The notes: generated by a model not told the origin, from the sequence alone. A stretch of 64,000 nt of DNA from Methylobacterium sp. J-077 (GCF_022829365.1 NZ_JAKSYJ010000111.1:1-64000), one strand, 5' to 3'. Positions 8,761 through 16,336 are shown, counted from the stretch's first letter. Program-made: numbers and translations.

Positions 8761-9891
8761 TCAGGCCGGAACCAGCCGCAGCACGCCTTCGCCGCGGCGA
8801 TGACCGACCGTCGTCACCGCCACCTCGCGAGCCGATCCGGCCGCCACGAGACCCGCGGCAAGCGCCGCTCCGAGCGGGGCGACGACCTCGAGCCCGTGCC
8901 CGATCAGGTCGCCGAGGGCATGAAGACCCGCATCGGGTGCGAGCCGCGCGACCGCGTCCCGCTCCTCCACGGTGATCGGCGCGACTCCCGTGGCTCCGGA
9001 CAGGATGCGGTCCGGAGCCGTGAGGCCAGCCTGCAGCCAGAGCGTTCCGAGACTGGCGGCGACGCTGCCGGGGGCGCGCCGCGTGCGATCGCTCGCCACC
9101 CGGTCCAGCCGGGCGAGCGCCCGAGCCCCGCGGGCGGCGGCGTGCGCCTCGGATTCCAGCATCAGGAAGGCGGCGCAGCTCCCGAGGATGAAGCCTGACG
9201 CCGCATCGGCCCGCTCGAACACTGGGCGGTAGGGTGCCTCGGCGAGGTAGCCGCCCATCGCGTGGATCACCAGCACGTCCGGCCGCTCGGCGCTGTAGGA
9301 GCCGCCAACCAGGATCGCGTCGATCTGCCCCGAGGCGACCCGCGCCTGGGCGATCCGAAGCGCATCGACGCCGGCCGCTTCCTCGCCCATGAAGGTGCGC
9401 GAGGCCCCCGTGACCCCGTGCACGATGGCGATGTTGCCGGCGAGCAGGTTCGAGAGCTGAGCCAGGAACAGCGTCGGCCGCAGGTCGTTCTGCAGCCGCT
9501 CGTTCAGGTAGGCGCCCGGGTCGGCCGCGTCGCGCAGGCCCGTCAGGATCGCGCCGTCGACGGCGTAGTCGCGCTCGCCGCCGCCGGCCGCCACCACGAG
9601 ATGGAGCGCCTGCTTGAGGGCGGCATCGTCCTTGACACCCGCGGATTCGAGGGCGAGGCCGGCGGCGTAGACGCCGAGCCGCTGCCACGCCTCCATCTGG
9701 CGCTGGTCGCTGCGCTTGGGGATCTGCCCGTCCCAGACGATCGGCGGCGCCGGATGCACGCAATAGGGCGCGAAGGTTTCGGTGTCGGTCCGGGGCGCCA
9801 CGCCGCTCTCGAGGGCGGCGAGATGCGCCTCGATCCCTTCGCCGGCGCAGGAGACGAGGCCGAGGCCGGTGACGAGGACCGGGCGGCTCAT
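8761..9891 (-). CDS. Beta-ketoacyl-ACP synthase-like protein lacking catalytic Cys/His
   Basis: A 376-residue thiolase-fold protein related to FabF. Where FabF has its nucleophilic cysteine, this protein reads ASRTFMGEEAAG with E171. Where the first catalytic histidine should be (FabF NAHGTST), it reads ILSGATGVA with A300. The second histidine region is kept (IGHGLEVVAPLGAA, H332). It is therefore likely a non-catalytic partner, comparable to chain-length factors of type II PKS and to the paired FabF2XL/FabF1XL of rhizobial very-long-chain fatty acid clusters. It overlaps the dehydratase gene by four bases. The catalytic partner is not adjacent in this window. Confidence 0.8.
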   Translation of the reverse strand: MSRPVLVTGLGLVSCAGEGIEAHLAALESGVAPRTDTETFAPYCVHPAPPIVWDGQIPKRSDQRQMEAWQRLGVYAAGLALESAGVKDDAALKQALHLVVAAGGGERDYAVDGAILTGLRDAADPGAYLNERLQNDLRPTLFLAQLSNLLAGNIAIVHGVTGASRTFMGEEAAGVDALRIAQARVASGQIDAILVGGSYSAERPDVLVIHAMGGYLAEAPYRPVFERADAASGFILGSCAAFLMLESEAHAAARGARALARLDRVASDRTRRAPGSVAASLGTLWLQAGLTAPDRILSGATGVAPITVEERDAVARLAPDAGLHALGDLIGHGLEVVAPLGAALAAGLVAAGSAREVAVTTVGHRRGEGVLRLVPA

Positions 9892-10355
9892 GGCTGCACC
9901 GGGTCCGGGAACAGGCCGATCGCCCGCGCCCGCGCGCGCATCGGCGTATCGAGCCCGTCCGGGAACGGCATGGTCCGGAAGCGCAGCTCCGCGTCGCAGA
10001 GCGCCTTGCCGGCATGGCTGATGGCGGCCTTGGTCACGGCGTAGCCCGAGCCGTCATGCTCCAGCGTGGCCGTCACGACCAGTTCGGCGCCGGGCCCGAC
10101 GAAGGACCGGAACCGGGCCTTGTCCACCCCGGTGAGGAACGGCATCCGGGTGAAGTCGAGATGGGCGAGCACGAGGTAGCCCGAGGCCTGCGCCATCGTC
10201 TCGGTCAGGAGCACGCCGGGCACCAGCGGATGGCCGGGGAAGTGCCCCTCGAACACGGGGCTCTCCAGCGGAACCCGGGCGAGCGCCTCGATCCGGCCGG
10301 CGGCCCGGTCGAGGTGCCGCACCAAATCGATCATCTCGAAATATTCGAGGCGCAT
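9888..10355 (-). CDS. 3-hydroxyacyl-ACP dehydratase, FabZ-like (XL type)
   Basis: A 155-residue hot-dog-fold dehydratase. The FabZ active-site block is intact: EGHFPGHPLVPGVLLTETMA, with H38 and E52. It would dehydrate 3-hydroxyacyl-ACP intermediates during chain elongation. Its position between acpXL and a KAS-like gene matches the rhizobial fabZXL order for the 27-hydroxyoctacosanoate chain of lipid A. The start overlaps nothing upstream; 25 bases separate it from acpXL, and its stop overlaps the KAS-like start (ATGA). Confidence 0.85.
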   Translation of the reverse strand: MRLEYFEMIDLVRHLDRAAGRIEALARVPLESPVFEGHFPGHPLVPGVLLTETMAQASGYLVLAHLDFTRMPFLTGVDKARFRSFVGPGAELVVTATLEHDGSGYAVTKAAISHAGKALCDAELRFRTMPFPDGLDTPMRARARAIGLFPDPVQP

Positions 10356-10380
10356 GGCGGTGGTGTCGGGCTCTGGGGCG

Positions 10381-10689
10381 TCAGACCTTGGCGGCCTTCT
10401 CGGCCACCAGGGCGTCGATGCGCGCGCACAGGTTCTTGAGCACGAAATATTGCTCCGCCGGGACCTTGCCCTCGTTGACTTCCTGGGTCCAGCGCTCGAG
10501 CGGCAGCTTGATTCCGAAGGCCTTGTCGACGGCGAAGGCGATGTCGAGGAAGGCCAGGCTGTCGATGCCGAGATCGTCGATGGCGTGACTCTCCGGGGTG
10601 ATCTTGTCCCGGGGGATGTCGGCGGTCTCGGCTATGATGTCGGCCACGCGCTCGAAGGTGGCGCTGCCGTGGGCGGGCTCGTCGGACAT
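10381..10689 (-). CDS. acpXL: Acyl carrier protein AcpXL
   Basis: A 102-residue acyl carrier protein specific for very-long-chain fatty acids of lipid A. The phosphopantetheine site is S44 in [15 protein letters not shown]. The C-terminal part ([17 protein letters not shown], then [14 protein letters not shown]) is characteristic of AcpXL and absent from ordinary AcpP. I start at 10689 because the longer frame (to 10806) adds a basic, non-homologous leader. It is the first gene of a three-gene operon. Confidence 0.92.
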   Translation of the reverse strand: MSDEPAHGSATFERVADIIAETADIPRDKITPESHAIDDLGIDSLAFLDIAFAVDKAFGIKLPLERWTQEVNEGKVPAEQYFVLKNLCARIDALVAEKAAKV

Positions 10690-10995
10690 GTCTTCTCGCG
10701 GGCTGTTCGATTTCCGGATCGGTCGGGCGGGGAGCCCCCCTCGACACCGGGCGACCCGGCGCTCACGCGCCGCGCGGCCACCAATACGCATACCGGCCGC
10801 TCGCACGAGGGCCGGTCGGACGGCCGCGACCTCTACACGAGGGGGTCGGGGGCGGCAACCGTAACGGTTCCCGGTGCGTTGCAGCGCTGGTCCCGGGTCG
10901 TCCGTCGAAACGGGCGCAGGGACCGCGCGCCGCCCCGCGAAGCGTTCGGCTGATCCGCGCGGGATCCCTCACGCGGCGCTCAGGAGACGAAACCG
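10690..10995. other. Divergent promoter region of acpXL and the AI-2E family gene
   Basis: A 306-base gap between divergent genes. Apart from a short perfect palindrome at 10857-10869 nothing recognisable was seen. CAGGAGA at about 10979-10985 is the ribosome-binding site of the plus-strand gene. Confidence 0.5.
10857..10869. promoter_or_regulatory. 13-base palindrome, possible operator
   Basis: AACCGTAACGGTT is a perfect inverted repeat of six bases around one central base, midway between acpXL and the divergent transporter gene. The position suits a repressor or activator site, but no regulator is encoded next to it. Confidence 0.3.
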
Positions 10996-12108
10996 ATGTT
11001 ACCCACGGCCCAACCCGTCGCGGTCCCCGCGCATGCCGCCCCCCCGCCCCCGCCGGAGCGGGCACGCTCGCAGGGGGCGGCCCGGGTCATGCTGGTCCTG
11101 GCGCTGTCCGCGCTCGGGCTGTGGATCCTGCACGGCTTTCTGCCGGCCCTGGCCTGGGCGGTGGTGCTGGCGATCGCACTGTGGCCGCTCTACGCCCGCC
11201 TGGAGCGGCGCTTCCCGCCGGGCCGGCACAACCTGCTGCTGCCGATGCTGATGACCGCCGCGGTGGCGCTGGTGTTCCTCGCGCCGCTGGCGATCCTGGG
11301 CGTGCAGGCGGCGCGCGAGGCCCACGACGTCGCCGAGTTCGCGCGCAACGCCGAAGCGAACGGAATCCCAGCCCCGGACTTCCTCCAGCACCTGCCCTAC
11401 GGCGCCGCCCAGGCCACCGCCTGGTGGAACGAGAATCTCGGGCACGCTCAGGCCGGCTCGGACCTGATGCACCGGTTCGAGAACAACTCCGTGATCGGCG
11501 CCTCGCGGAATTTCGGGCGCGAGGTGATGCACCGGATCGTGCTGTTCGGCTTCAGCCTGGTCGCGCTGTTCTTCCTGTTCCGCGACTGGCGGACGGTGAC
11601 GGAGCAGGCCCGAATCGCCTGCGACCGGTTGTTCGGCCCGAGGGGCGAGCGCATCGCGCGGCAGATGGTGGCCTCGGTGCACGGCACCGTCGACGGCCTC
11701 GTGCTGGTCGGCCTCGGCGAGGGCTTCATCCTGGGCGTCGTCTACTATTTCGCCGGCGTGCCGCATCCGGTGCTGCTCGGCGCCTTCACGGCGGTGGCCG
11801 CCATGATCCCGTTCGGCGCGGCCATCGCCATCGCGGTCGCGGCGCTGCTCCTGGTCGCGGCGGGCTCGGCGAAGGCGGCGCTCGTAGTGGCGGTGGCCGG
11901 CCTCGTCGTCACCTTCGCGGCGGACCACTTCGTCCGGCCGGCGCTGATCGGGGGCACGACGAAGCTGCCGTTCCTGTGGGTGCTGCTCGGCATCCTCGGC
12001 GGCGTCGAGACCTTCGGCCTGCTCGGGCTGTTCGTCGGCCCGGCCGTGATGGCGGCCCTGGTCCTGCTGTGGCGGGAATTCACCGAGGGCCACGACAAGG
12101 CGGCGTGA
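10996..12108 (+). CDS. AI-2E/PerM-family membrane transporter
   Basis: A 370-residue membrane protein of the AI-2 exporter-like (PerM/TqsA) superfamily. Hydrophobic segments occur near residues 30-65, 80-105, 180-200 and several between 230 and 365, separated by a long soluble loop (about 110-175). The family-typical FLFRDW and the re-entrant PFGAAIA and GPAVMAALVLLW segments are present. Some members export autoinducer-2, others act as sodium/proton antiporters or permeases, so the substrate is open. A proline-rich cytoplasmic N-terminus precedes the first helix. CAGGAGA sits upstream of the ATG. Confidence 0.8.
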   Translation: MLPTAQPVAVPAHAAPPPPPERARSQGAARVMLVLALSALGLWILHGFLPALAWAVVLAIALWPLYARLERRFPPGRHNLLLPMLMTAAVALVFLAPLAILGVQAAREAHDVAEFARNAEANGIPAPDFLQHLPYGAAQATAWWNENLGHAQAGSDLMHRFENNSVIGASRNFGREVMHRIVLFGFSLVALFFLFRDWRTVTEQARIACDRLFGPRGERIARQMVASVHGTVDGLVLVGLGEGFILGVVYYFAGVPHPVLLGAFTAVAAMIPFGAAIAIAVAALLLVAAGSAKAALVVAVAGLVVTFAADHFVRPALIGGTTKLPFLWVLLGILGGVETFGLLGLFVGPAVMAALVLLWREFTEGHDKAA

Positions 12109-12159
12109 CCGCGCCCCCGGACGAGGCCGGGACCCGATCGGCCTCTCCGGGATTGGGAT

Positions 12160-12876
12160 TCAGGTCCGATACTTGCCGCTGCGCTTCACCAGCACCCGGG
12201 CGCCCACCGGCACGCGCTCGTAGAGGTCGGCGATGTCCTCGTTGAGCATCCGGACGCAGCCCGACGACATCTGCTCGCCGATGCTCCAGGGCTCGTTGGT
12301 GCCGTGGATCCGGAACAGGATGTCGCGATTGCCCTGGTACAGGTAGAGGGCGCGGGCGCCGAGCGGATTGTCGAGGCCGCCCTTGCGGGTGCGTGGCAGG
12401 TCCGGGTTCAGCGAGACCATCGTGACGGTCGGGCTCCAATCCGGCCACACGCCCTTGCGGCCGACCCGCGCCTCGCCCTTCCAGGAGAAGCCGGCCTTGC
12501 CGACGCCGACGCCGTACTGCATCGCGGTGCCGTCCGTCTGGACCAGGACGAGCTGGCGCTTGTCGATATCGACCAGGATCGTCCCGGGCTTCTCCGGGCC
12601 GTTGTAGCTGACCTGCTGGCGGCGATATTTCGGATCGAGCCGCGCGGTATCGACCAGCGGAATGTCGTAGGGCTTGTCGGCCTTCGTGCCGATGTACCAA
12701 GCCGATTCATCGTCCTGCGCGAGCTGGGACGGGCGCGTCTGGCAGGCGGCCAGCGGCGCGATCGCCACCACGGCGAGCAGAATTCGCGAGAGCAGAAGGC
12801 GGCGAATTCGGCTCCAGGCCGCTGGGGGTGTTGCAATCATGGGTCCTGACATGCGGGATACGGTCCTGGACCCCAT
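12160..12876 (-). CDS. L,D-transpeptidase (YkuD domain) lipoprotein
   Basis: The YkuD catalytic block HGTNEPWSIG, then SSGCVRM, lies near the C-terminus with the nucleophilic cysteine. The enzyme would form 3-3 peptidoglycan crosslinks or attach proteins to peptidoglycan in the periplasm. An N-terminal hydrophobic segment ends in PLAAC, a lipobox. I chose the start at 12876 because GGGGAG lies nine bases upstream; later methionines at 12852 and 12840 are alternatives that shorten only the cytoplasmic leader. The gene is convergent with the transporter gene. Confidence 0.85.
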   Translation of the reverse strand: MGSRTVSRMSGPMIATPPAAWSRIRRLLLSRILLAVVAIAPLAACQTRPSQLAQDDESAWYIGTKADKPYDIPLVDTARLDPKYRRQQVSYNGPEKPGTILVDIDKRQLVLVQTDGTAMQYGVGVGKAGFSWKGEARVGRKGVWPDWSPTVTMVSLNPDLPRTRKGGLDNPLGARALYLYQGNRDILFRIHGTNEPWSIGEQMSSGCVRMLNEDIADLYERVPVGARVLVKRSGKYRT

Positions 12877-13012
12877 GCCTACCGTCTCCCCGCCGATGAC
12901 GATGTAGCTTTTGCGCCGCAGCGGTGCACGGGCGCCCGGTACCGCGGCCACGGTTGCGCCCTAATTCAACATCCGAGACCCAGAACCCGTGCAGCGTTTG
13001 CGGAGGTGAATC

Positions 13013-13456
13013 ATGGCCGAGACCGAGACGCTTCCGATCGACGCGGCGGTCGTCCCCGAAGTGCCGCTGCGTCCGGCGATCCACCTCGACCATTGCGTCA
13101 TCCACGTCACCGACTGGGCGCGGTCCAACGCCTTCTATCAGGACGTGGTTGGTGCCGAGGTGATCGCGCGCGGGAACGGCTTCGCCTACCGGTTCGGCGG
13201 GGTGCAGCTCAATTGCCACGGCCCCGGCGTGACGGCGGAACCGGTTGCGGCGCAGCCCGTGCTGCCCGGTAACAGCGACCTGTGCTTTCGCTGGTCCGGC
13301 ACGATCGAGGACGCGATGGCGCATCTCGAAGCCGTCGGCGTGCCGGTAGAACTGGGCCCGGTCGAGCGGCACGGCGCCGCGGGAGCGGGCGTCAGCGTCT
13401 ATTTCCGCGATCCGGATGGCTCGCTCTTGGAATTCATCACCTACCTGACCGGGTGA
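13013..13456 (+). CDS. VOC-family (glyoxalase/fosfomycin-resistance fold) protein
   Basis: A 147-residue protein with two beta-alpha-beta-beta-beta modules: IHLDHCVIHVTDWARSNAFY (about 23-42) and a C-terminal YFRDPDGSLLEFITY. The metal-binding residues expected of the fold, an early histidine and a late glutamate (LLEF), are present. Members include dioxygenases, isomerases and fosfomycin-inactivating enzymes; the reaction here cannot be assigned. A strong ribosome-binding site (GGAGGTGA) precedes the ATG. Confidence 0.75.
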   Translation: MAETETLPIDAAVVPEVPLRPAIHLDHCVIHVTDWARSNAFYQDVVGAEVIARGNGFAYRFGGVQLNCHGPGVTAEPVAAQPVLPGNSDLCFRWSGTIEDAMAHLEAVGVPVELGPVERHGAAGAGVSVYFRDPDGSLLEFITYLTG

Positions 13457-13458
13457 AG

Positions 13459-13902
13459 TCAGCCCCGGCTCTCGGCGAGCGCCTGGTTGGTCTGCTCCAG
13501 CCGCAGCGCCAGAACCCGCATCAGCGCGATGCTGATCTGGGGAAACTGTGCCAGCAGCTCCAAGAACACGCCGCGATCGATGCGGAGCGCCGTCACGGCC
13601 GATTCCGCGGTCACGGTGGCCGAGCGAGGCTGATCGGCCAGGATGCCCATCTCGCCGACCAGAGCATCCTGCCCGAGCAGCGCGAGCCGGATCGGGCCGG
13701 CCGGCCCGTCGATGCTCACCTCGGCGCTGCCCTTGAGGATCACGTAGGCGGCATCGGCCACGTCGCCCCGGGCGAAGAAGCGCTGCCCCGGCTCGAAATG
13801 CACGCGCTCGCTCGTGAAGGCCAGGAGCTTCAGGCGCGCCGGTTCCACCTCGCGGAACAGCGGGACCTGCCTTAAGGAGGATACCTCGGTATCGAGGGTC
13901 AT
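13459..13902 (-). CDS. Single-domain cyclic-nucleotide-binding protein
   Basis: A 147-residue cNMP-binding domain: VPLFREVEPARLKLLAF, then FEPGQRFFARGDVADAAYVI, the phosphate-binding cassette GEMGILADQPRSATVTA, and a C-terminal helix. No DNA-binding or channel domain is attached. Such single-domain proteins can act as cAMP-responsive adaptors. It is convergent with the VOC gene (two bases between stops) and divergent from the SCO-like gene. Confidence 0.85.
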   Translation of the reverse strand: MTLDTEVSSLRQVPLFREVEPARLKLLAFTSERVHFEPGQRFFARGDVADAAYVILKGSAEVSIDGPAGPIRLALLGQDALVGEMGILADQPRSATVTAESAVTALRIDRGVFLELLAQFPQISIALMRVLALRLEQTNQALAESRG

Positions 13903-13978
13903 TCGCGGGCTCCGCGAGGGGTTTCACGCCCTCACGGGCATGGATGGTATTCAGATGGCCGGACTGGCCCATACATCC

Positions 13979-14818
13979 ATGCGGTTCATCAAGCCCTTGT
14001 CCAGTCCCACCCCCGACACAGCCCGCGTGGTCCGGCACCTGATCGCCGGGATTCTGACGATCCTGTGCGGGCTTCTGCCGAGCGCGGGACCGGCCCGGGC
14101 GCGTCTGGTCCAGGCCGACCTCGCCCGCGTCGCGGCGGCTCCCCTGCCCGGCGCCCGGGTGCCTCTGGATCTGGCGGTCACGGACGCGCGGACCGAACAG
14201 GCGAGCACGCTGGGGCAGGCGCTCGGGGGACGCGCCGTCCTGCTGCTGCCCGTGGATTACACCTGCGGCAACGTCTGCGATCCCATGCTGTCGATGGCGG
14301 CGGATGCGCTGGCGGCGACCGGCCTCTCCGCGGACGACTACGCATGGGTGCTGGTCGGGATCGACCCGCGGGACGATGCCGCGTCCGCGCGTCGCATGCT
14401 CGACGAGACGCTCGGAGACCGCGCGGCCGGCATACGGCCCCTGATCGTCTCGGATGCGGCGCTGGCCAGGCTCACCGCCGCCCTGGGCTACAATGCGGTC
14501 TACGATGCCGGCACGGACAGCTTCGCCCACCCCGCCGCCGCCATGCTGCTCACCGGCGACGGCCGGGTCGCCCGGGTGCTTTCACCCCTGGCGATGACCG
14601 GTCGCGACCTCCGCCTCGCCCTCACGGAGGCCGGCGAGGGCCAGGTCGGCGGCTTGGTCGATCGTCTCGCCCTGCTCTGCTACGGCTACGATGCCGCACG
14701 CGGCCTCTACACGCCCCTGATCGAACGGATCCTGACGGTCGCCGCGATCGCTACGATCCTGAGTATCGCCCTGCTGATCCTCGTCCTGATCCGCCGGACG
14801 CGCCTGCGAACCCATTGA
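13979..14818 (+). CDS. SCO1/SenC-like copper chaperone-type protein with C-terminal anchor
   Basis: About 279 residues from the chosen start: an N-terminal hydrophobic signal/anchor (HLIAGILTILCGLLPSAGPA), a thioredoxin-like domain and a C-terminal transmembrane helix (ILTVAAIATILSIALLILVL). The SCO metal-binding cysteines appear as CGNVCDP, and the distal histidine as FAHPAAAMLLTGDG. SCO proteins deliver copper to the CuA site of cytochrome c oxidase or act as thiol reductases. The extra C-terminal helix is atypical. The start is uncertain: ATGs at 13940 and 13955 are in frame and no site has a strong ribosome-binding sequence. Confidence 0.72.
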   Translation: MRFIKPLSSPTPDTARVVRHLIAGILTILCGLLPSAGPARARLVQADLARVAAAPLPGARVPLDLAVTDARTEQASTLGQALGGRAVLLLPVDYTCGNVCDPMLSMAADALAATGLSADDYAWVLVGIDPRDDAASARRMLDETLGDRAAGIRPLIVSDAALARLTAALGYNAVYDAGTDSFAHPAAAMLLTGDGRVARVLSPLAMTGRDLRLALTEAGEGQVGGLVDRLALLCYGYDAARGLYTPLIERILTVAAIATILSIALLILVLIRRTRLRTH

Positions 14819-14830
14819 CGGCGAACCGCT

Positions 14831-15040
14831 TCAGCGCTTCGTCGACAGGCCCTGCTCACCCGGACCGGGCGCCGGCCGCTTCAGGCTGGCATTGAGGTGC
14901 GGCGAGTCGACCGGCTCCTCGCGGGTCGTCGGCGTCGGCGATCCCTCGGGAGCGGGCATCGGCGGCAGCGGCGGTGTGTTCGGCTCGACGGCCGGTCCCG
15001 ATCCGGGCCCGACCTTGACCATGTTGCGGTTCGTCATCAC
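14831..15040 (-). CDS. Small proline-rich hypothetical protein
   Basis: A 69-residue protein rich in proline, glycine and charged residues (for example PAVEPNTPPLPPMPAPEGSP), predicted disordered, without signal peptide or membrane segment. AAGGG lies upstream of the start. The even codon use and the intergenic placement support it being real, but no family is recognised. Confidence 0.45.
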   Translation of the reverse strand: MMTNRNMVKVGPGSGPAVEPNTPPLPPMPAPEGSPTPTTREEPVDSPHLNASLKRPAPGPGEQGLSTKR

Positions 15041-15227
15041 CGAAAACCCTTTTCATAAGCCTGCGTCATGGCTTGCAGGAAAGGGCAGACCGAGACCGGC
15101 GGACCGTCTGCCGGCCCGCATCGGGCGTCCCTGGAAGTGTGCGCAGGTCGATCCCGGTTCAACGCCGCACACAGTCGGCGGTTGCTGCCAAGCTTAGCTT
15201 TGCCGAACTTGGCGAGGTCTCGTCACA

Positions 15228-15252
15228 GGAACCTTGGTTATTGCTGAAGGTT
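15228..15252 (+). promoter_or_regulatory. Near-consensus sigma-EcfG promoter before the KGG gene
   Basis: GGAAC at 15228-15232, a 16-base spacer, then GGTT at 15249-15252. The sigma-EcfG consensus in Methylobacterium is GGAAC-N16/17-CGTT, so this has one mismatch. It lies 34 bases before the start codon of a stress-type protein. Confidence 0.6.
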
Positions 15253-15286
15253 GTTGCGGGGTGAAGCGAAGCCTGAGGAGGAACTG

Positions 15287-15475
15287 ATGGCATCCGGGAA
15301 TTCAACCTCGAAGCGGGGCTTTGCCTCGATGGACCTGTCGCGGCAGCGCGAGATCGCCAGCAAGGGCGGACGCAGCGTGCCGGCCGAGAAGCGCTCCTTC
15401 TCGCAGGATCGCGAACTGGCCTCGTCCGCCGGGCGCAAGGGTGGCCAATCCACGGGGACCGGCCGCGCCGAGTGA
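15287..15475 (+). CDS. KGG-repeat general stress protein
   Basis: A 62-residue hydrophilic protein with two KGG-type motifs: FASMDLSRQREIASKGGRSV and LASSAGRKGGQS. This is the YciG/GsiB-like stress-protein family, intrinsically disordered and often induced by desiccation, starvation or the general stress response. The ATG at 15287 is preceded by GAGGAGG-like sequence five bases upstream; an upstream in-frame ATG at 15251 would overlap the promoter. A terminator follows. Its position next to the phyR locus and the near-consensus sigma-EcfG promoter support stress control. Confidence 0.85.
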   Translation: MASGNSTSKRGFASMDLSRQREIASKGGRSVPAEKRSFSQDRELASSAGRKGGQSTGTGRAE

Positions 15476-15500
15476 CCCACCGCCACGATCGAGTCGCGTA

Positions 15501-15540
15501 ACGGCGCCGTGTCTTCAGACCGGCGCCGTCTTTGTTTTCA
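15501..15540 (+). terminator. Terminator after the KGG gene
   Basis: CGGCGCCG (about 15502-15509) pairs with CGGCGCCG (about 15521-15528) around an 11-base loop, followed by a T-rich tail TCTTTGTTTTC on the plus strand. Confidence 0.7.
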
Positions 15541-15556
15541 GACCCCGGCCCAAACC

Positions 15557-15587
15557 AAAAGGCCCCGCCGATACGGCGGGGCCTTTT
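15557..15587 (-). terminator. Bidirectional terminator between convergent genes
   Basis: AAAAGGCCCCGCCG pairs perfectly with CGGCGGGGCCTTTT around a three-base loop, giving T-runs on both strands. It lies 27 bases past the stop of the minus-strand secreted protein gene and beyond the KGG terminator. Confidence 0.9.
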
Positions 15588-15613
15588 GATGTGACTGGAA
15601 CCGGATTTTGCGA

Positions 15614-15988
15614 TCAGGAGATACAGCGCCCCGGGGTCATGCGCCGCGCCTCGGGGCCGACCAGGGAGCTGAGCGCGGTCTCGCAGCCTTCGCGGACCAT
15701 GCGGCGCGGCTGCGGCGGCTGCTTGAGGATCGGCCGGATGCCGAGTTCCGGCCCTTCCTCGGCGACCGGGCCCGAACGGCTCTCCGTGCGCTGAACACCG
15801 GCGACGCGGGTCGGGTTCAGGGCCAGCGACACCGGACGCATGCCCGGAAGCGGCGTCGGCATGAACGCGGCCGCGGAGATGACCGGAGGCGACCAATGGT
15901 CGGCTGTCTCGCGCACCACAGGCTGAACCAGCATGGTGAGAAGAGCCGCGGGAGCACTCACGCCCAGAATGAAACCAGACCGCAGCAT
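15614..15988 (-). CDS. Secreted hypothetical protein under a sigma-EcfG promoter
   Basis: A 124-residue protein with an N-terminal signal (LRSGFILGVSAPAALLTMLV), a proline-rich middle and a basic C-terminal part with two cysteines (REGCETALSS and TPGRCIS) that could form a disulfide. I recognise no domain. GAGG lies upstream of the ATG. A perfect sigma-EcfG promoter 42 bases upstream (16030-16054) places it in the general stress regulon. It ends in a strong terminator, so it is monocistronic. Confidence 0.7.
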   Translation of the reverse strand: MLRSGFILGVSAPAALLTMLVQPVVRETADHWSPPVISAAAFMPTPLPGMRPVSLALNPTRVAGVQRTESRSGPVAEEGPELGIRPILKQPPQPRRMVREGCETALSSLVGPEARRMTPGRCIS

Positions 15989-16029
15989 TGCCCCGACCTC
16001 ACCATGAGAGCTTGACAGGATGTTTTGAT

Positions 16030-16054
16030 AACGCGGCCTGCAATCGCCGGTTCC
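16030..16054 (-). promoter_or_regulatory. Sigma-EcfG promoter of the secreted orphan
   Basis: Read on the minus strand: GGAAC (16054-16050), 16 bases, CGTT (16033-16030), an exact match to the sigma-EcfG consensus. The expected start of transcription is near 16022, giving a leader of about 35 bases before the ATG at 15988. Confidence 0.85.
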
Positions 16055-16185
16055 ACAACTGTCCCATCGCTGTGATCATTGAGTATTCGTCAACGGCCCA
16101 GCTGTTGGTGCGGCGGCGCACCCCGGTCATCCACAGCCATCCCCTGTGCTCAAAAAGCCACTCTCGCTCAAAAAGCGCATTTTCA

Positions 16186-16210
16186 GGAACCTCCCGGGCC
16201 GGCGCTCGTT
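16186..16210 (+). promoter_or_regulatory. Sigma-EcfG promoter of a candidate sRNA
   Basis: GGAAC at 16186-16190, 16 bases, CGTT at 16207-16210: an exact sigma-EcfG match on the plus strand. No credible coding region lies between it and a strong plus-strand terminator at 16275-16306, so it most likely drives a small RNA. Confidence 0.8.
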
Positions 16211-16216
16211 TCATCG

Positions 16217-16306
16217 AGACCCGGCCACCTGGTCCTCCCCGCATTCCCCTTGTGCATCGGCCGGAACCTTTTTGACGGGCTGGAGGCATCTCCGGCCCGT
16301 TTTTTT
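16217..16306 (+). ncRNA. Candidate stress-induced sRNA (about 90 nt, GsrN-like architecture)
   Basis: A predicted transcript from about seven bases past the CGTT box to the T-run. Its 5-prime half forms a hairpin, CCGGCC (16221-16226) with GGCCGG (16259-16264), closing a 32-base C-rich loop that contains ACCTGGTCCTCCCCGC and TTCCCCTT, good anti-Shine-Dalgarno sequence. The 3-prime half is an 11-bp terminator stem. A sigma-EcfG promoter lies immediately upstream and phyR is 130 bases downstream on the other strand. Caulobacter GsrN, a sigma-T-dependent sRNA, also pairs through a C-rich loop; homology to GsrN is not shown here. Exact ends are inferred. Confidence 0.65.
16275..16306 (+). terminator. 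Rho-independent terminator of the candidate sRNA
   Basis: ACGGGCTGGAG pairs along its full length (one G-T) with CTCCGGCCCGT around a GCAT loop and is followed by seven T on the plus strand. It has no gene in front of it other than the candidate sRNA. Confidence 0.9.
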
Positions 16307-16336
16307 GCGCGCGTCCGGTCGATCGTTCGCGCAACG

